This document shows positions 35,146-44,218 of a DNA stretch of 64,000 bases, one piece after another; the stretch's first letter is position 1, and every line of letters starts with the position of its first letter. Under the pieces are notes generated by a model, which did no database searches, was not told where the DNA came from, and saw nothing but the letters and a program-made list of their open reading frames with translations. This stretch comes from Diaphorobacter limosus (lineage in GTDB: Bacteria; Pseudomonadota; Gammaproteobacteria; Burkholderiales; Burkholderiaceae_C). Made by a program: the position numbers and the translations under genes. Location of the stretch: contig NZ_CP136921.1 in the NCBI RefSeq assembly GCF_033100095.1, forward strand, positions 2,078,501-2,142,500. The letters are read 5' to 3'.

Positions 35146-35935
35146 CACCGCCATCCACCAGGCCATGGGCCTGAACAGCATCACGCCGCAGCGCGAGCTG
35201 CGCCTGTTGCCCGTGGTCAGCCAGCCCGATGGTGGCCCGTGGCTGGAGATGCTGTGGCAGCTGTGCTGGCACCTGCAGCGCCTGGGCTATCCCGTGGTGG
35301 TGCTGGACGCAACGGCCCAGGAAAGCCACCGCAGCCCGGGCCTTGCGCAACTGCTGGGCGCCCGCCCCTGGCCCGGTGCCGAGGCATTGAACGACGCGAG
35401 CGACGACGGCTCCCTGGCCGTGCTGCCCGCCGCACGCGGCCTGGCCTGGCTTGCCGGGCAGGCAGAGCTGGGCCAGGCCGGCGCCCTGCAGCGCCTGCAG
35501 CCACTGCTGCGCGCCTATGCCGCCGTGGTGCTGTACGCGCCACCCGAGCAGCTGGCACCGCTGCTGCACGGCAGCACCAGCGTGCCCCTGGTCATGACCG
35601 GCCCGGGCGCGCAGGGCATGGTGCGCAGCTATCGCCAGCTCAAGCATATGGCGCTGCATGCCGGCGTGCGCTGCACGGTCGCCGCCATCGTGGCGCCTGA
35701 CGCCCAGGCGCAGCCGCGCCAGACCGCCGAGGCCCTGGCCACGCTGGCGCGCAGTGCCCGCCAGCACCTGGGGCAGCATATCCACACCACCAGCGTGGCT
35801 GCGGCGCGCGCCCAGGACATCCAGCGCCTGGCGCTGCAGCTGCTGGAAAATGCCGCCACCCTGGACCCCGCCACGCCCCTGCTGCAGCCGCCCGGCGCCT
35901 GCGCCACGGCCACGCACCCGGACTGGAGCCACTGA
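35135..35935 (+). CDS. FlhG/MinD-like protein lacking the P-loop
   Basis: This 266-residue gene occupies the flhG (fleN/ylxH) position between flhF and fliA. The start RLLPVVSQPDGGPWLEMLWQ, then GYPVVVLDA, follows the beta1-loop-helix-beta2 outline of a MinD/FlhG ATPase, but the deviant Walker A lysines (KGGxGKT) are absent; the loop reads QPDGGPW. No Walker B Asp-type DTP motif is obvious either. I infer a degenerate FlhG homologue without ATPase activity. A separate function cannot be excluded. It overlaps flhF and is followed by fliA after 4 bp. Confidence 0.6.
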   Translation: MLLDTAIHQAMGLNSITPQRELRLLPVVSQPDGGPWLEMLWQLCWHLQRLGYPVVVLDATAQESHRSPGLAQLLGARPWPGAEALNDASDDGSLAVLPAARGLAWLAGQAELGQAGALQRLQPLLRAYAAVVLYAPPEQLAPLLHGSTSVPLVMTGPGAQGMVRSYRQLKHMALHAGVRCTVAAIVAPDAQAQPRQTAEALATLARSARQHLGQHIHTTSVAAARAQDIQRLALQLLENAATLDPATPLLQPPGACATATHPDWSH

Positions 35936-35939
35936 GACG

Positions 35940-36656
35940 ATGTACACCGCCAAAGGCCAGCTCAACCGCGACGCGATGTTTCACCAGCATATGCCGCTGG
36001 TGCGTCGCATTGCCCACCACATGATCGCCAAGCTGCCACCCAACGTGGAGCTGGACGACCTGATACAGGTGGGCCTGATCGGCCTGACCGACGCGCTCAC
36101 ACGCTACGAGGTCACGCAGGGCGTGCAGTTCGAGACCTTCGCCAGCCAGCGCATCCGCGGCGCCATGCTCGACGAGCTGCGCGGCGGCGACTGGATGAGC
36201 CGCGGCGCGCGCAAGAGCCAGAAGGACATCGAGCAGGCCATGCACCGCGTCGAGCAGCGCCTGGGGCGCAGCCCCCTGGAATCCGAGATCGCCGCCGAGC
36301 TGGGCATGCAGCTGGACGAGTACCAGTCGCTGCTGGGCAAGGTGCGCGGCACGCAGCTGGTGTACCTGGAGGACATGGGCGGCAGCGACGAGGGCGAGGA
36401 AGGCTTCCTCGACCGCCACGCGGCCGACGAGGACGCCGACCCCATGGCCGTGCTGCGCGACCAGCGCCTGCGCGCCGCCCTGGTTGCCGCCATCAAGCTG
36501 CTGCCCGAACGCGAGCAGCACATCATGGGCATGTACTACGAGCACGACATGAACCTGAAGGAAATCGCCGCCGTCCTGGGCGTCACCGAGTCGCGCGTCT
36601 GCCAGCTGCACAGCCAGGCCATCGCCCGCCTGCGCACCAAGATGCGCGGGCACTGA
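35940..36656 (+). CDS. fliA: FliA flagellar sigma factor (sigma-28)
   Basis: Sigma-28 that transcribes late flagellar genes such as flagellin 1 and fliST here. The 238-residue protein has region 2 (MPLVRRIAHHMIAKLPPNVE, DDLIQVGLIGLTDAL, FETFASQRIRGAMLDELR), region 3 and region 4 with the helix-turn-helix (LKEIAAVLGVTESRVCQLHSQAI). It ends the flhB-flhA-flhF-flhG-fliA run. A 13-bp inverted repeat follows immediately. Confidence 0.97.
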   Translation: MYTAKGQLNRDAMFHQHMPLVRRIAHHMIAKLPPNVELDDLIQVGLIGLTDALTRYEVTQGVQFETFASQRIRGAMLDELRGGDWMSRGARKSQKDIEQAMHRVEQRLGRSPLESEIAAELGMQLDEYQSLLGKVRGTQLVYLEDMGGSDEGEEGFLDRHAADEDADPMAVLRDQRLRAALVAAIKLLPEREQHIMGMYYEHDMNLKEIAAVLGVTESRVCQLHSQAIARLRTKMRGH

Positions 36657-36663
36657 AAGCCTC

Positions 36664-36712
36664 ATTGGGGTCAGATTCCAATTAATTGGTTAAATATGGA
36701 TCTGACCCCAAT
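36664..36712. repeat. GGGGTCAGAT inverted repeat, likely bidirectional terminator
   Basis: ATTGGGGTCAGAT (36664-36676) and ATCTGACCCCAAT (36700-36712) form a perfect 13-bp inverted repeat with a 23-nt AT-rich loop. It lies between the converging fliA and MBL-hydrolase genes. A half copy is found at 40365. I recognise this sequence type as a repeat associated with RAYT-like transposases in betaproteobacteria, from general knowledge only. Confidence 0.8.
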
Positions 36713-36731
36713 TAATGCGCAATTAATGCGA

Positions 36732-37658
36732 TCAAGCGTTGTGTAGCGTCTCGCCCTCGCGTCGCGCGGCGCCGGTGGCGATGAGTTCCTGCACCAGCTC
36801 CTCTGTCCACTGGCCGGCCATGCGATCGGCAAAGTAGCGCTGGTGCAGCCGCGCGTAATAGGGCGTGGCGGCCAGCCAGGCGTGGACCTGGGTCAGCGGG
36901 GCCTGCTGCCATTCGAGCAGCTTGTATTTCAGCAGTACCTTGGCGGCGTAGCGGGCATGTCTCACGGGGTCGGCCTCGAAGCCCGCCAGGCGCCGGCGCG
37001 CGCGCGCGATGGCCTCGGGCACGTCGGCAAACACGCCGCCATGGCCGGGGATGACGGTCAGCGGCTGCAGGCGCGCTATCAGATCCAGCGTGGCACCCAC
37101 CTCGGCAAAGGCGTCTTCACCGTCGAGCTCGGGGAACACCACGCCAAAGCCGTTTTCCCATAGCGCGTCGCCCGAGATCAGCAGGCGTGCGCGCGGCTCG
37201 AACAGCAGCACGGCGTGGTTGTCGTGGCCCGGCGCGGCGTGCACCTGCCAGGCGCGATCTCCGAGCTGCACCTCGCTGCCGGGCATCAGGCGCGCCTCGG
37301 CGCGAAAGCGCGGGCAGTCCTGGCCCGTGGGTGCGTAGCTCAGCGCCACCGGGTCCCAGTCCTGCACCTGATCCCACTGGCCCGGTGGGATCCAGGTCTG
37401 CACGGCCGGCCAGCGCGCCTGCAGCGCGGCGTTGCCACCGCAATGGTCGCTGTGCAGATGGGTGTTGAGCAGCAGATCCAGCGGCCGCCCGCCCAGGCTG
37501 GACTGCACCAGCGCCACGGTCTGCGCGGCGTTGCTGCAATAGCCGCTATCGACCAGGGCCGTGGCGTCGCGCCCCAGGAACAGCAGGTTGTTGGCCGACA
37601 GCCAGCTGCGCTCCATAACAATGATTTCTGGTGGTAGGGCAATATGGGTAAGCGGCAT
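36732..37658 (-). CDS. MBL-fold metallohydrolase
   Basis: Metallo-beta-lactamase-fold hydrolase of 308 residues with the zinc-binding motif HLHSDHCGG, a downstream AAPGHDNHAV, SGDALWENG and PGHGG. The C-terminal 90 residues form a helical extension (VRHARYAAKVLLKYKLLEWQ), as in glyoxalase II-like or lactonase-like members. The substrate cannot be assigned. It follows the acyl-CoA ligase by 25 bp in the same direction, so the two are probably co-transcribed and could act on acyl thioesters. Confidence 0.9.
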   Translation of the reverse strand: MPLTHIALPPEIIVMERSWLSANNLLFLGRDATALVDSGYCSNAAQTVALVQSSLGGRPLDLLLNTHLHSDHCGGNAALQARWPAVQTWIPPGQWDQVQDWDPVALSYAPTGQDCPRFRAEARLMPGSEVQLGDRAWQVHAAPGHDNHAVLLFEPRARLLISGDALWENGFGVVFPELDGEDAFAEVGATLDLIARLQPLTVIPGHGGVFADVPEAIARARRRLAGFEADPVRHARYAAKVLLKYKLLEWQQAPLTQVHAWLAATPYYARLHQRYFADRMAGQWTEELVQELIATGAARREGETLHNA

Positions 37659-37683
37659 CAGCTATTAAATAGATAGTAAAATT

Positions 37684-39369
37684 TCAGGCGTGGGCGCGCA
37701 GTTCGCGCCGCAGTATCTTGCCCACATTGGTCTTGGGCAGCTCGTCGCGGAACTCTATGTACCGGGGGCGCTTGTAGCCGGTCAGCTGGTCGTGGCAATG
37801 GCGCGCCACCTCGTCCTCGGTCAGGGCCGGGTCGCTGCGCACGACGAAGATCTTGATGGCCTCGCCCTGGGCCTCGTCGGGCACGCCCACGGCCGCGCAT
37901 TCGAGCACGCCGGGGCACAGCGCCACCACCTGCTCGAGCTCGTTGGGATAGACGTTGAAGCCGCTGACCAGGATCATGTCCTTCTTGCGGTCCACGATGC
38001 GCGTGTAGCCGCCCTCGTCCATGATGCCGATGTCGCCCGTGCGCATGAAGCCGTCGGCCGTGAAGGTGCGCGCGTTTTCCTCGGGCTGATTCCAGTAGCC
38101 GGGCATGACGTTGGGGCCGCGGATGCAGATCTCCCCGGCCTGGCCGGTCGCCAGGCTGGCGCCGGCGTCGTCCTTGATGGCGATGTCTATGCCCGGCAGC
38201 GGCAGGCCGATGCTGCCGCTGAAGCTGCTGGCGTTGACCGGGTTGTTGGTGCCTATGGCGCAGGTCTCGCTCATGCCCCAGCCCTCGATCATGGTGCTGC
38301 CGGTGAGCCTGTGCCATTGCTGCGCCGTGGACTCGCTGGCGGCCATGCCGCCGGCCTGGGAGACGCAGAGCTGCGAAAAATCGAGCTGCCGGAACCTGTC
38401 GTTCTGCAGCAGTGCGTTGAACAGCGTGTTCACCGCCGGCAGCAGGTGGAAGGGGCGCTTCTTCAGCACCTCGACAAACTTCGGTATGTCGCGCGGGTTG
38501 GGAATCAGCGTCAGGCGCGAGCCCTGGCGCAGCGCCAGCAGGCACAGCGTGAGGGCGAAGATGTGGTACAGCGGCAGCGCGGCGATGCTGTTGATGCGAC
38601 CGGCGTCACCCACCCGGGCCAGCGCCGGGCTGAACCAGCTTTCTGCCTGCAGCGTGGCGGCGATGATGTTGCGCTGCGTCAGCACCGCGCCCTTGGACAG
38701 CCCGGTGGTGCCGCCCGTGTACTGCAGAAAGGCCGGCGTATCGGGCGTGACCTGCGCCGGCCGCAGCCTGCGGCGCGCGCCCAGGGCCAGGGCGCGCTTG
38801 AAACTCAGCACCTGGCGCCCGCCGGCCAGCGGTAGCTCATAGGCGGGCACCATCTTCGCCAGGTGGCGCACGGCAAAGCTGATCCAGCGCCCGTACCAGG
38901 GACCGAGCAGGTCGCCCATCGATGCGATCACCACATGCTGCACGGCGCTGTGCTCTACCACCTCGGCCAGCGTGTGTGCGAAATTCTCCAGGATCACGAT
39001 GGCGCTGGCGCCCGAGTCCTGCAGCTGGTGCTGCAGCTCGCGCGCGGTGTACAGCGGGTTCACGTTCACGCAGGTGTAGCCGGCGCGCAGCACGGCCGCC
39101 ATGGTCACGGCGAACTGCGGCACATTGGGTAGCATGATGGCCACGCGCGCGCCCGGCGCCAGGCCCTGGCCCTGCAGCCAGGCGCCCAGCTGGCCGGACA
39201 GGCGGTCGAGCGCGCCATAGCTCAGCCAGCGATCCATGCACACCGAAAACGGCCTGTCGGCGTGGCGCGCAAAGGACTCGTCGAGCATCTGCGCCACCGA
39301 CTGGTATTGGTCGGCATCAACATCGTGGGGCACGCCCGGGGGGTAATTCTTGAGCCAGATTCTGTCCAT
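37684..39369 (-). CDS. Long-chain acyl-CoA ligase (FadD-like)
   Basis: AMP-forming ligase that activates fatty acids for beta-oxidation. From ATG 39369 it is 561 residues, the usual FadD length. Motifs: the AMP-binding P-loop YTGGTTGLSKGAVLTQRN, the A5 region GWGMSETCAIG, GEICIRGPNVMPGYW, the hinge TGDIGIMDEGGYTRIVDRKKDMI and the catalytic Lys in KTNVGKILRRELR. AAGG stands six bases before the ATG. It is divergent from the alpha/beta hydrolase, sharing a 93-bp promoter region. Confidence 0.94.
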   Translation of the reverse strand: MDRIWLKNYPPGVPHDVDADQYQSVAQMLDESFARHADRPFSVCMDRWLSYGALDRLSGQLGAWLQGQGLAPGARVAIMLPNVPQFAVTMAAVLRAGYTCVNVNPLYTARELQHQLQDSGASAIVILENFAHTLAEVVEHSAVQHVVIASMGDLLGPWYGRWISFAVRHLAKMVPAYELPLAGGRQVLSFKRALALGARRRLRPAQVTPDTPAFLQYTGGTTGLSKGAVLTQRNIIAATLQAESWFSPALARVGDAGRINSIAALPLYHIFALTLCLLALRQGSRLTLIPNPRDIPKFVEVLKKRPFHLLPAVNTLFNALLQNDRFRQLDFSQLCVSQAGGMAASESTAQQWHRLTGSTMIEGWGMSETCAIGTNNPVNASSFSGSIGLPLPGIDIAIKDDAGASLATGQAGEICIRGPNVMPGYWNQPEENARTFTADGFMRTGDIGIMDEGGYTRIVDRKKDMILVSGFNVYPNELEQVVALCPGVLECAAVGVPDEAQGEAIKIFVVRSDPALTEDEVARHCHDQLTGYKRPRYIEFRDELPKTNVGKILRRELRAHA

Positions 39370-39462
39370 GAGGAGCCTTGTGAAGATCGCACGCATTGTC
39401 AAAGTGGGCGCCGCGCCGCCCTACCGGGCTTGTCCTATGTTTGGTCACTCCGGAGACAGCCG

Positions 39463-40386
39463 GTGACGAACGCGCGCTGGCAGCGCTGGCTGGTGGCCTG
39501 GCACGGGGTGCTGGTGCTGGTCTGGCTGCAGGGCTTCTGGCAGCGCTCGGTGCCGCTGGCGCTGGCCGGGCTGGTGGCCGTGCCGCTGCTGTCGCGGTTG
39601 ACCATGCTGCCGCAATTCCTGCTCATGGCCTGGGTCTGCCGGCACGATGCGGCGCCACGCCTGGGCGCCGCACGGCTGCTGCGCGCCTGGTGGGCCGAGT
39701 CGCGCTGGGCCGCCCTGGTGTTTGGCTGGTGGCAGCCGTTTCGCATGCATGCCGTGCCCGACTGGCTGCCGCCGCGTGCGGCCGATAGGCCTGCGCCGCG
39801 CGGCGTGGTGCTGGTGCATGGCTTTCTGTGCAACCGGGCCTTCTGGACGCCCTGGTTCGCACCGCTGCGCGCGCGCGGCCATGCCTTTGTCGCCGTGACG
39901 CTGGAGCCGGCCTTCGGCTCCATCGACGATTACGCGCCAGCCATAGAAGCCGCCGTACGCCGCGTCACCGAGGCCACCGGTCAGGCCCCGCTCATCGTCG
40001 GCCACAGCATGGGTGGCCTGGCGATACGCGCCTGGCTGCGCGCCACGCCCGATGGCGATGCGCGCGTGCACCGCGTGGTCACGATTGGTTCGCCACACCA
40101 CGGCACCTGGCCTGCCGCCCATGCGCGCAGCATCCCCGGCCAGCAGATGCGCCTGCACGGCCCCTGGGTGCAGCAGCTTGCGGCGCACGAGCCGCCCGCG
40201 CGCAGGGCGCTGTTCCGGTGCTGGTACAGCAACGGCGACAACGCCGTCTATCCCCCGGCTGCCGCCACGCTGGCGGGCGCGGACAACCGCTTCGTCGCCA
40301 GCCTGGCGCATGTGGAGCTGGCCTTTGACCCACGCGTGCTGGCCGATTGCCTGGAGCTGATTAAATTGGGGTCAGATTCTAATTAA
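39463..40386 (+). CDS. Alpha/beta hydrolase (lipase-like), C-terminus supplied by a repeat
   Basis: A 307-residue hydrolase with two N-terminal membrane segments (GVLVLVWLQGFW; LALAGLVAVPLLSRL), an oxyanion loop VLVHGFLCNRAFW and the nucleophile elbow IVGHSMGGLAIR, with SPHHGT downstream, as in PGAP1/lipase-type enzymes. I start it at GTG 39463 (GGAG seven bases before); no ATG in frame gives better similarity. The last codons (IKLGSDSN and the stop) are encoded by a GGGGTCAGAT repeat, so the original C-terminus was probably replaced. Confidence 0.82.
   Translation: MTNARWQRWLVAWHGVLVLVWLQGFWQRSVPLALAGLVAVPLLSRLTMLPQFLLMAWVCRHDAAPRLGAARLLRAWWAESRWAALVFGWWQPFRMHAVPDWLPPRAADRPAPRGVVLVHGFLCNRAFWTPWFAPLRARGHAFVAVTLEPAFGSIDDYAPAIEAAVRRVTEATGQAPLIVGHSMGGLAIRAWLRATPDGDARVHRVVTIGSPHHGTWPAAHARSIPGQQMRLHGPWVQQLAAHEPPARRALFRCWYSNGDNAVYPPAAATLAGADNRFVASLAHVELAFDPRVLADCLELIKLGSDSN
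40364..40386 (+). repeat. GGGGTCAGAT half repeat overlapping a gene end
   Basis: AATTGGGGTCAGATTC followed by TAATTAA repeats the left arm of the element at 36664 (one base change in 22). It encodes the final residues and the stop codon of the hydrolase gene. Confidence 0.85.
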
Positions 40387-40493
40387 CCGGCAATCAAAGC
40401 AAGCACCCCAGGCGTCAACCCACGTTGCCTGACAGCAACATCACACCGCCGACGAACCAGCCATCACCCGGTGAATGCGACTTATTCGCGTCG

Positions 40494-40524
40494 ATTATTG
40501 CAAATGCGATTGATTTGCAATAAT
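40494..40524. promoter_or_regulatory. Inverted repeat resembling a Fur box, upstream of the siderophore receptor
   Basis: ATTATTGCAAAT (40494-40505), seven bases, ATTTGCAATAAT (40513-40524): a perfect 12-bp inverted repeat. The centre GCAAATGCGATTGATTTGC resembles betaproteobacterial Fur sites with the AAT-N-ATT spacing. A looser copy (AATGCGACTTATTCGC) lies just left. Position 37-67 bp before the receptor ATG fits an iron-regulated operator. Confidence 0.75.
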
Positions 40525-40560
40525 AATCCGGCCCGAAATTCCGCTACTGTTGAGACGCAC

Positions 40561-42846
40561 ATGCCACCCTTTTCCGCCCTGAAGAAACCCAAAAGCCTGC
40601 GCATGGCCGCCGCGCTGCTGCCGCTGTCGGCCATGGCCCAGCAGGCACCGGCGCCCGCGCCGGTGCACACCCTGCCCGCCGTGACGGTGCAGGAGCAGGC
40701 CATAGACCCCAACCCCAACGCCGAGGTGGGCGCGCCCTACAAGGCCAAGACCTCGGCCGACACGCGCCACACGCGCCCGCTGGCCGAGACGCCGCAGACC
40801 ATCCAGGTGGTGACGGGCGAGGCCATCCGCGACTCCGGCCAGACCGACCTGAAGAGCATTCTGGCCACCCAGCCCGGCATCACCCTGGGCACGGGCGAGA
40901 ACGGCAACGCCTTTGGCGACCGCTACATCATCCGCGGCCAGGAGGCGCGCTCGGACGTGTTCGTGGACGGCCTGCGCGACCCCGGCATGACCACGCGCGA
41001 GAGCTTTGCCATCGAGCAGGTCGAAATCTCCAAGGGCCCCAACTCCAGCTTTGCCGGGCGCGGCTCGGCCGGTGGCGCGGTGAACGCCGTGACCAAGCAG
41101 GCCACGCTGGACTATGACTTCACGCGCATTTCGGCCGGCGTGGGCACCGACAAGCACCACCGCCTGACGATGGACGCCAACAAGGGTTTCAGCGACAGCT
41201 TCGCCCTGCGCGCCAATGTGCTGACCGCGGGCGAGGACGTGCCCGACCGCTCGCCGTCGCGCCGCCGCCGCGACGGCCTGGCGCTGTCCGGCCTGTGGGA
41301 GCTGAACAGCGACCTGTCGGTCACGCTGGATTACTACGGCCTGCGCGCCAAGGACAAGCGCCCGGATCTGGGTGGCTTCCTGATGGGCACCACGCCCAAC
41401 CGCCGCCCGGCCAGCGGCGTGCCGGTCTATGCGCAAAGCAACGACTTCGTGAACTCCGACGTGGACACGGTCACCGCGCGCATCGCCTACCGCTTCGCCC
41501 CCAACCTCAAGCTGACCAGCCTGACACGCTACGGCCAGTCGGACAACGGCTACGCCACCACCGGCGCCTCGTTCAACGCCAACGCCCAACGCCCGGCCCT
41601 GGACGGCGGCCACACCGGCTGGCAGGAGGTGAAGTACTTTGCCCACCAGGACAATCTGCGCTGGGACAAGGAGATCGCCGGCCTCAAGCATGAATTCATC
41701 TTCGGCTTCGAGTACACCGACCACAAGGTGGTGTCCGGCAACTACGGCGTCACCACCAGCGGCACGCCCAACTGCCGCACCGCCGCAGGCGCCGGCCCCA
41801 ACAATGGCTTCTGCCTGACCGACGCCAGCGGCAACGTCCTGCCCAACCTGGGCAACCTGGCCGGCCGCAGCTACGACCGCCTCGGCTGGACGCGCGACTG
41901 GCGCGTCAAGACCTTTGCCCTGTCGGCCATGGACACGGTGGACCTGACGGACAGGTGGACGCTATTTGGCGGCCTGCGCGCCGACCACTACGACCTGACG
42001 CTGGACACGCGCAACAACCAGACCGGCGCCATCACGGGCAACTACGGCTTCAACGACACCCTGGTCAACGGCCACCTGGGCGTGAGCTACAAGATCAACC
42101 CCATGGGCATGGTCTACGCCAGCTACGGCACGGCGCAGGACATCAACGGCGGCGAGCCCGACACCGGCACCAGCGCCGGCTACGGCGGCCTGGTGATCTT
42201 CAACGGCAGCGCCGCCGGCGCCAAGCCCGAGACCTCGCAGAACATCGAGCTGGGCACCAAGTGGAACCTGCTGGACGACAAGCTGCTGGCCACCGCCGCC
42301 ATGTTCCAGACCACCAAGGATGACGTGATGGAGGGGGCGGACTACAACACCGCCGGCACCTTCAACACCGGCAAGAACCGCGTGCGCGGCATCGAGTTCG
42401 GTCTGGCCGGCAACCTGACGCGCGACCTGCAGGTGCAGGCCGGCGCGGCCTTCATGAAGTCCAAGGTGCTGAAGTCGGCCACCGCCAGCAACGTCGGCCG
42501 GCCGCTGGCCAACTTTGCCGACCGCAGCTTCGCCGTGCAGGGCAAGTACCAGTTCACGCGCAACTTCGCGCTGGGCGCGGTGGCGCGCTACGAGAGCAAC
42601 CGCTGCGGCGGCCAGCCCGATACCGGCGCCGGCTTCAACGCCCAGGGCCATTGCTCGCAGCCCGTGCCGTCGTTCAGCGTCTATGACCTGTTCGCCACCT
42701 ACCGCATCAACAAGCATGCCGACCTGCGCCTGAACGTGCTGAACGTGACCGACAAGGACTACTACACCGCCGTGTACCGCTCGGGCGCCTTCCTGTACAA
42801 GGGTGACGCCCGCGCCGTGCGCCTGACGCTCAACCTGGATCTCTAA
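40561..42846 (+). CDS. TonB-dependent siderophore receptor (Fiu-like)
   Basis: Outer membrane receptor for catecholate-type ferric siderophores, 761 residues. A short signal peptide (LKKPKSLRMAAALLPLSAMAQ) is followed by a TonB-box region (LPAVTVQEQ), a plug domain (RPLAETPQTIQVVTGEAI, DRYIIRGQEARSDVFVDGLRD, GPNSSFAGRGSAGGAVN) and a 22-strand barrel ending LYKGDARAVRLTLNLDL with terminal Leu. The conserved pairing with a PiuC/YbiX gene downstream supports a Fiu-like role. Expression is likely Fur-repressed via the palindrome upstream. Confidence 0.93.
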   Translation: MPPFSALKKPKSLRMAAALLPLSAMAQQAPAPAPVHTLPAVTVQEQAIDPNPNAEVGAPYKAKTSADTRHTRPLAETPQTIQVVTGEAIRDSGQTDLKSILATQPGITLGTGENGNAFGDRYIIRGQEARSDVFVDGLRDPGMTTRESFAIEQVEISKGPNSSFAGRGSAGGAVNAVTKQATLDYDFTRISAGVGTDKHHRLTMDANKGFSDSFALRANVLTAGEDVPDRSPSRRRRDGLALSGLWELNSDLSVTLDYYGLRAKDKRPDLGGFLMGTTPNRRPASGVPVYAQSNDFVNSDVDTVTARIAYRFAPNLKLTSLTRYGQSDNGYATTGASFNANAQRPALDGGHTGWQEVKYFAHQDNLRWDKEIAGLKHEFIFGFEYTDHKVVSGNYGVTTSGTPNCRTAAGAGPNNGFCLTDASGNVLPNLGNLAGRSYDRLGWTRDWRVKTFALSAMDTVDLTDRWTLFGGLRADHYDLTLDTRNNQTGAITGNYGFNDTLVNGHLGVSYKINPMGMVYASYGTAQDINGGEPDTGTSAGYGGLVIFNGSAAGAKPETSQNIELGTKWNLLDDKLLATAAMFQTTKDDVMEGADYNTAGTFNTGKNRVRGIEFGLAGNLTRDLQVQAGAAFMKSKVLKSATASNVGRPLANFADRSFAVQGKYQFTRNFALGAVARYESNRCGGQPDTGAGFNAQGHCSQPVPSFSVYDLFATYRINKHADLRLNVLNVTDKDYYTAVYRSGAFLYKGDARAVRLTLNLDL

Positions 42847-42857
42847 GATCGAATCGA

Positions 42858-43008
42858 CCTGACTAGGCACATGTCTCAGACGGAGCCGCGAGCCCTCACC
42901 CCCACCCTCTCCCAGAGGGAGAGGGAGTAATGCCGGCGCAACCGGTCGCCCTCGCCCCTTTGGGGAGAGGGAGGGGTGAGGGGCATCTGCGACATGTCCA
43001 TAGTCAGG
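42858..43008. mobile_element. MITE-like element with terminal inverted repeats and target duplication
   Basis: A 151-bp element without coding capacity. Its ends are inverted repeats, starting CCTGACTA at 42858 and, on the other strand, at 43008; 20 of the next 24 bases match. The interior has hairpin arms (CCCTCACCCC, CCCTCTCCC/GGGAGAGGG). It is flanked by direct repeats CGAATCG (42850-42856 and 43009-43015), consistent with a 7-8 bp target duplication. A 50-bp half copy is at 61894. It separates the receptor from the oxidase gene. Confidence 0.8.
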
Positions 43009-43129
43009 CGAATCGGCTTCCAGCGGTTGCTGGATAACCGCTGAAAGCTATATTTTTGATAGTTAAGCGTGATGCGTTGGGCGTTTTGCGCAATACCGCT
43101 CAACGCAAGACGCTGAACGCCCAACCTGA

Positions 43130-44218
43130 ATGAACAGCATTCCCCCCGGCGTCTGGAACGCCATCGACTACGAGCGGCTGGCCGTCCAATCCATGGACGC
43201 CGGCCGCTACGCCTATGTGGCCGGCGGTTGCGGTTGGGACCGGGCGGTGGCAGCCAACCGCGCCGCCTTTGCCCGCTGGGCCGTACTGCCGCGCCTGCTG
43301 CGCGACATGCGCTCCGGCCACAGCCGCATCACGCTGGGCGGCCTGGATCTGCCCCACCCGTTGCTGCTGGCCCCGGTGGCGCACCAGCGCCTGGCGCATG
43401 CCGACGCCGAAATCGCCACGGCGCGCGCCGCCGCCGCCACCGGCAGCTGCCTGGTGGCCAGCACGCTCTCGTCCTGCACGCTCGAAGAAATTGCCGCCGC
43501 CAGCGGGCCGGCGCGCTGGTTCCAGCTGTACCTGCAGCCCGAGCGCGCGCACACGCTGGATCTGCTCGCGCGCGCCCAGGCCGCGGGCTACGCGGCCATC
43601 GTCGTCACGCTGGACGCCAGCATCCAGCTGGCCAGCCGCGCCGCGCTGGCGGCCGGCTTTGTGCTGCCCGCTGACTGCGTGGCGGCCAATCTGCGCGGCT
43701 ATCCGCCAAGCGCCCCGGTGGCGCTGCAGGATGGCAGCAGCCGCATCTTCCAGGGCGCCATGCGCCACGCCCCCACCTGGGACGATCTGCATTGGCTGCT
43801 GCAGGCCAGCCCGCTGCCGGTGTGGGTCAAGGGCGTGCTGCACCCCGACGACGCACGCCAGCTGCAGGCAGCGGGCTGCGCCGGCCTGATCGTCTCCAAC
43901 CACGGCGGGCGCAGCCTGGACGACGCACCGGCCTCTCTCACACAGCTGCCCGCCATCCGCGCCGCCGTGGGCGCGGACTACCCGCTGCTGCTCGACGGCG
44001 GCGTGAGAAGCGGCCAGGACGCCTTCAAGGCCCTGGCCCTGGGCGCCAACGCCGTGCTCGTCGGCCGCCTGCAGATCTACGCCCTGGCCGTGGCCGGCGC
44101 CCTGGGCGTGGCGCATATGCTGCAGCTGCTCGTCGAGGAGCTGCAGGCCGCCATGGCCCAGGCCGGCTGCGCCACCCTTGCCGATACCACCCCCAACTGC
44201 CTGACACCCTCATGCTGA
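43130..44218 (+). CDS. FMN-dependent alpha-hydroxy-acid oxidase
   Basis: Member of the L-lactate dehydrogenase/glycolate oxidase family, 362 residues. It oxidises L-2-hydroxy acids using FMN. The active-site His is in [10 protein letters not shown], and the FMN phosphate site is in [40 protein letters not shown] and QLYLQPERA are also family positions; many members have QLYxxxD here. The exact substrate is unknown. Its place in an iron-uptake cluster, overlapping the PiuC gene by 7 nt, recurs in relatives as far as I recall and suggests a link to siderophore or hydroxyacid use. Confidence 0.9.
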   Translation: MNSIPPGVWNAIDYERLAVQSMDAGRYAYVAGGCGWDRAVAANRAAFARWAVLPRLLRDMRSGHSRITLGGLDLPHPLLLAPVAHQRLAHADAEIATARAAAATGSCLVASTLSSCTLEEIAAASGPARWFQLYLQPERAHTLDLLARAQAAGYAAIVVTLDASIQLASRAALAAGFVLPADCVAANLRGYPPSAPVALQDGSSRIFQGAMRHAPTWDDLHWLLQASPLPVWVKGVLHPDDARQLQAAGCAGLIVSNHGGRSLDDAPASLTQLPAIRAAVGADYPLLLDGGVRSGQDAFKALALGANAVLVGRLQIYALAVAGALGVAHMLQLLVEELQAAMAQAGCATLADTTPNCLTPSC

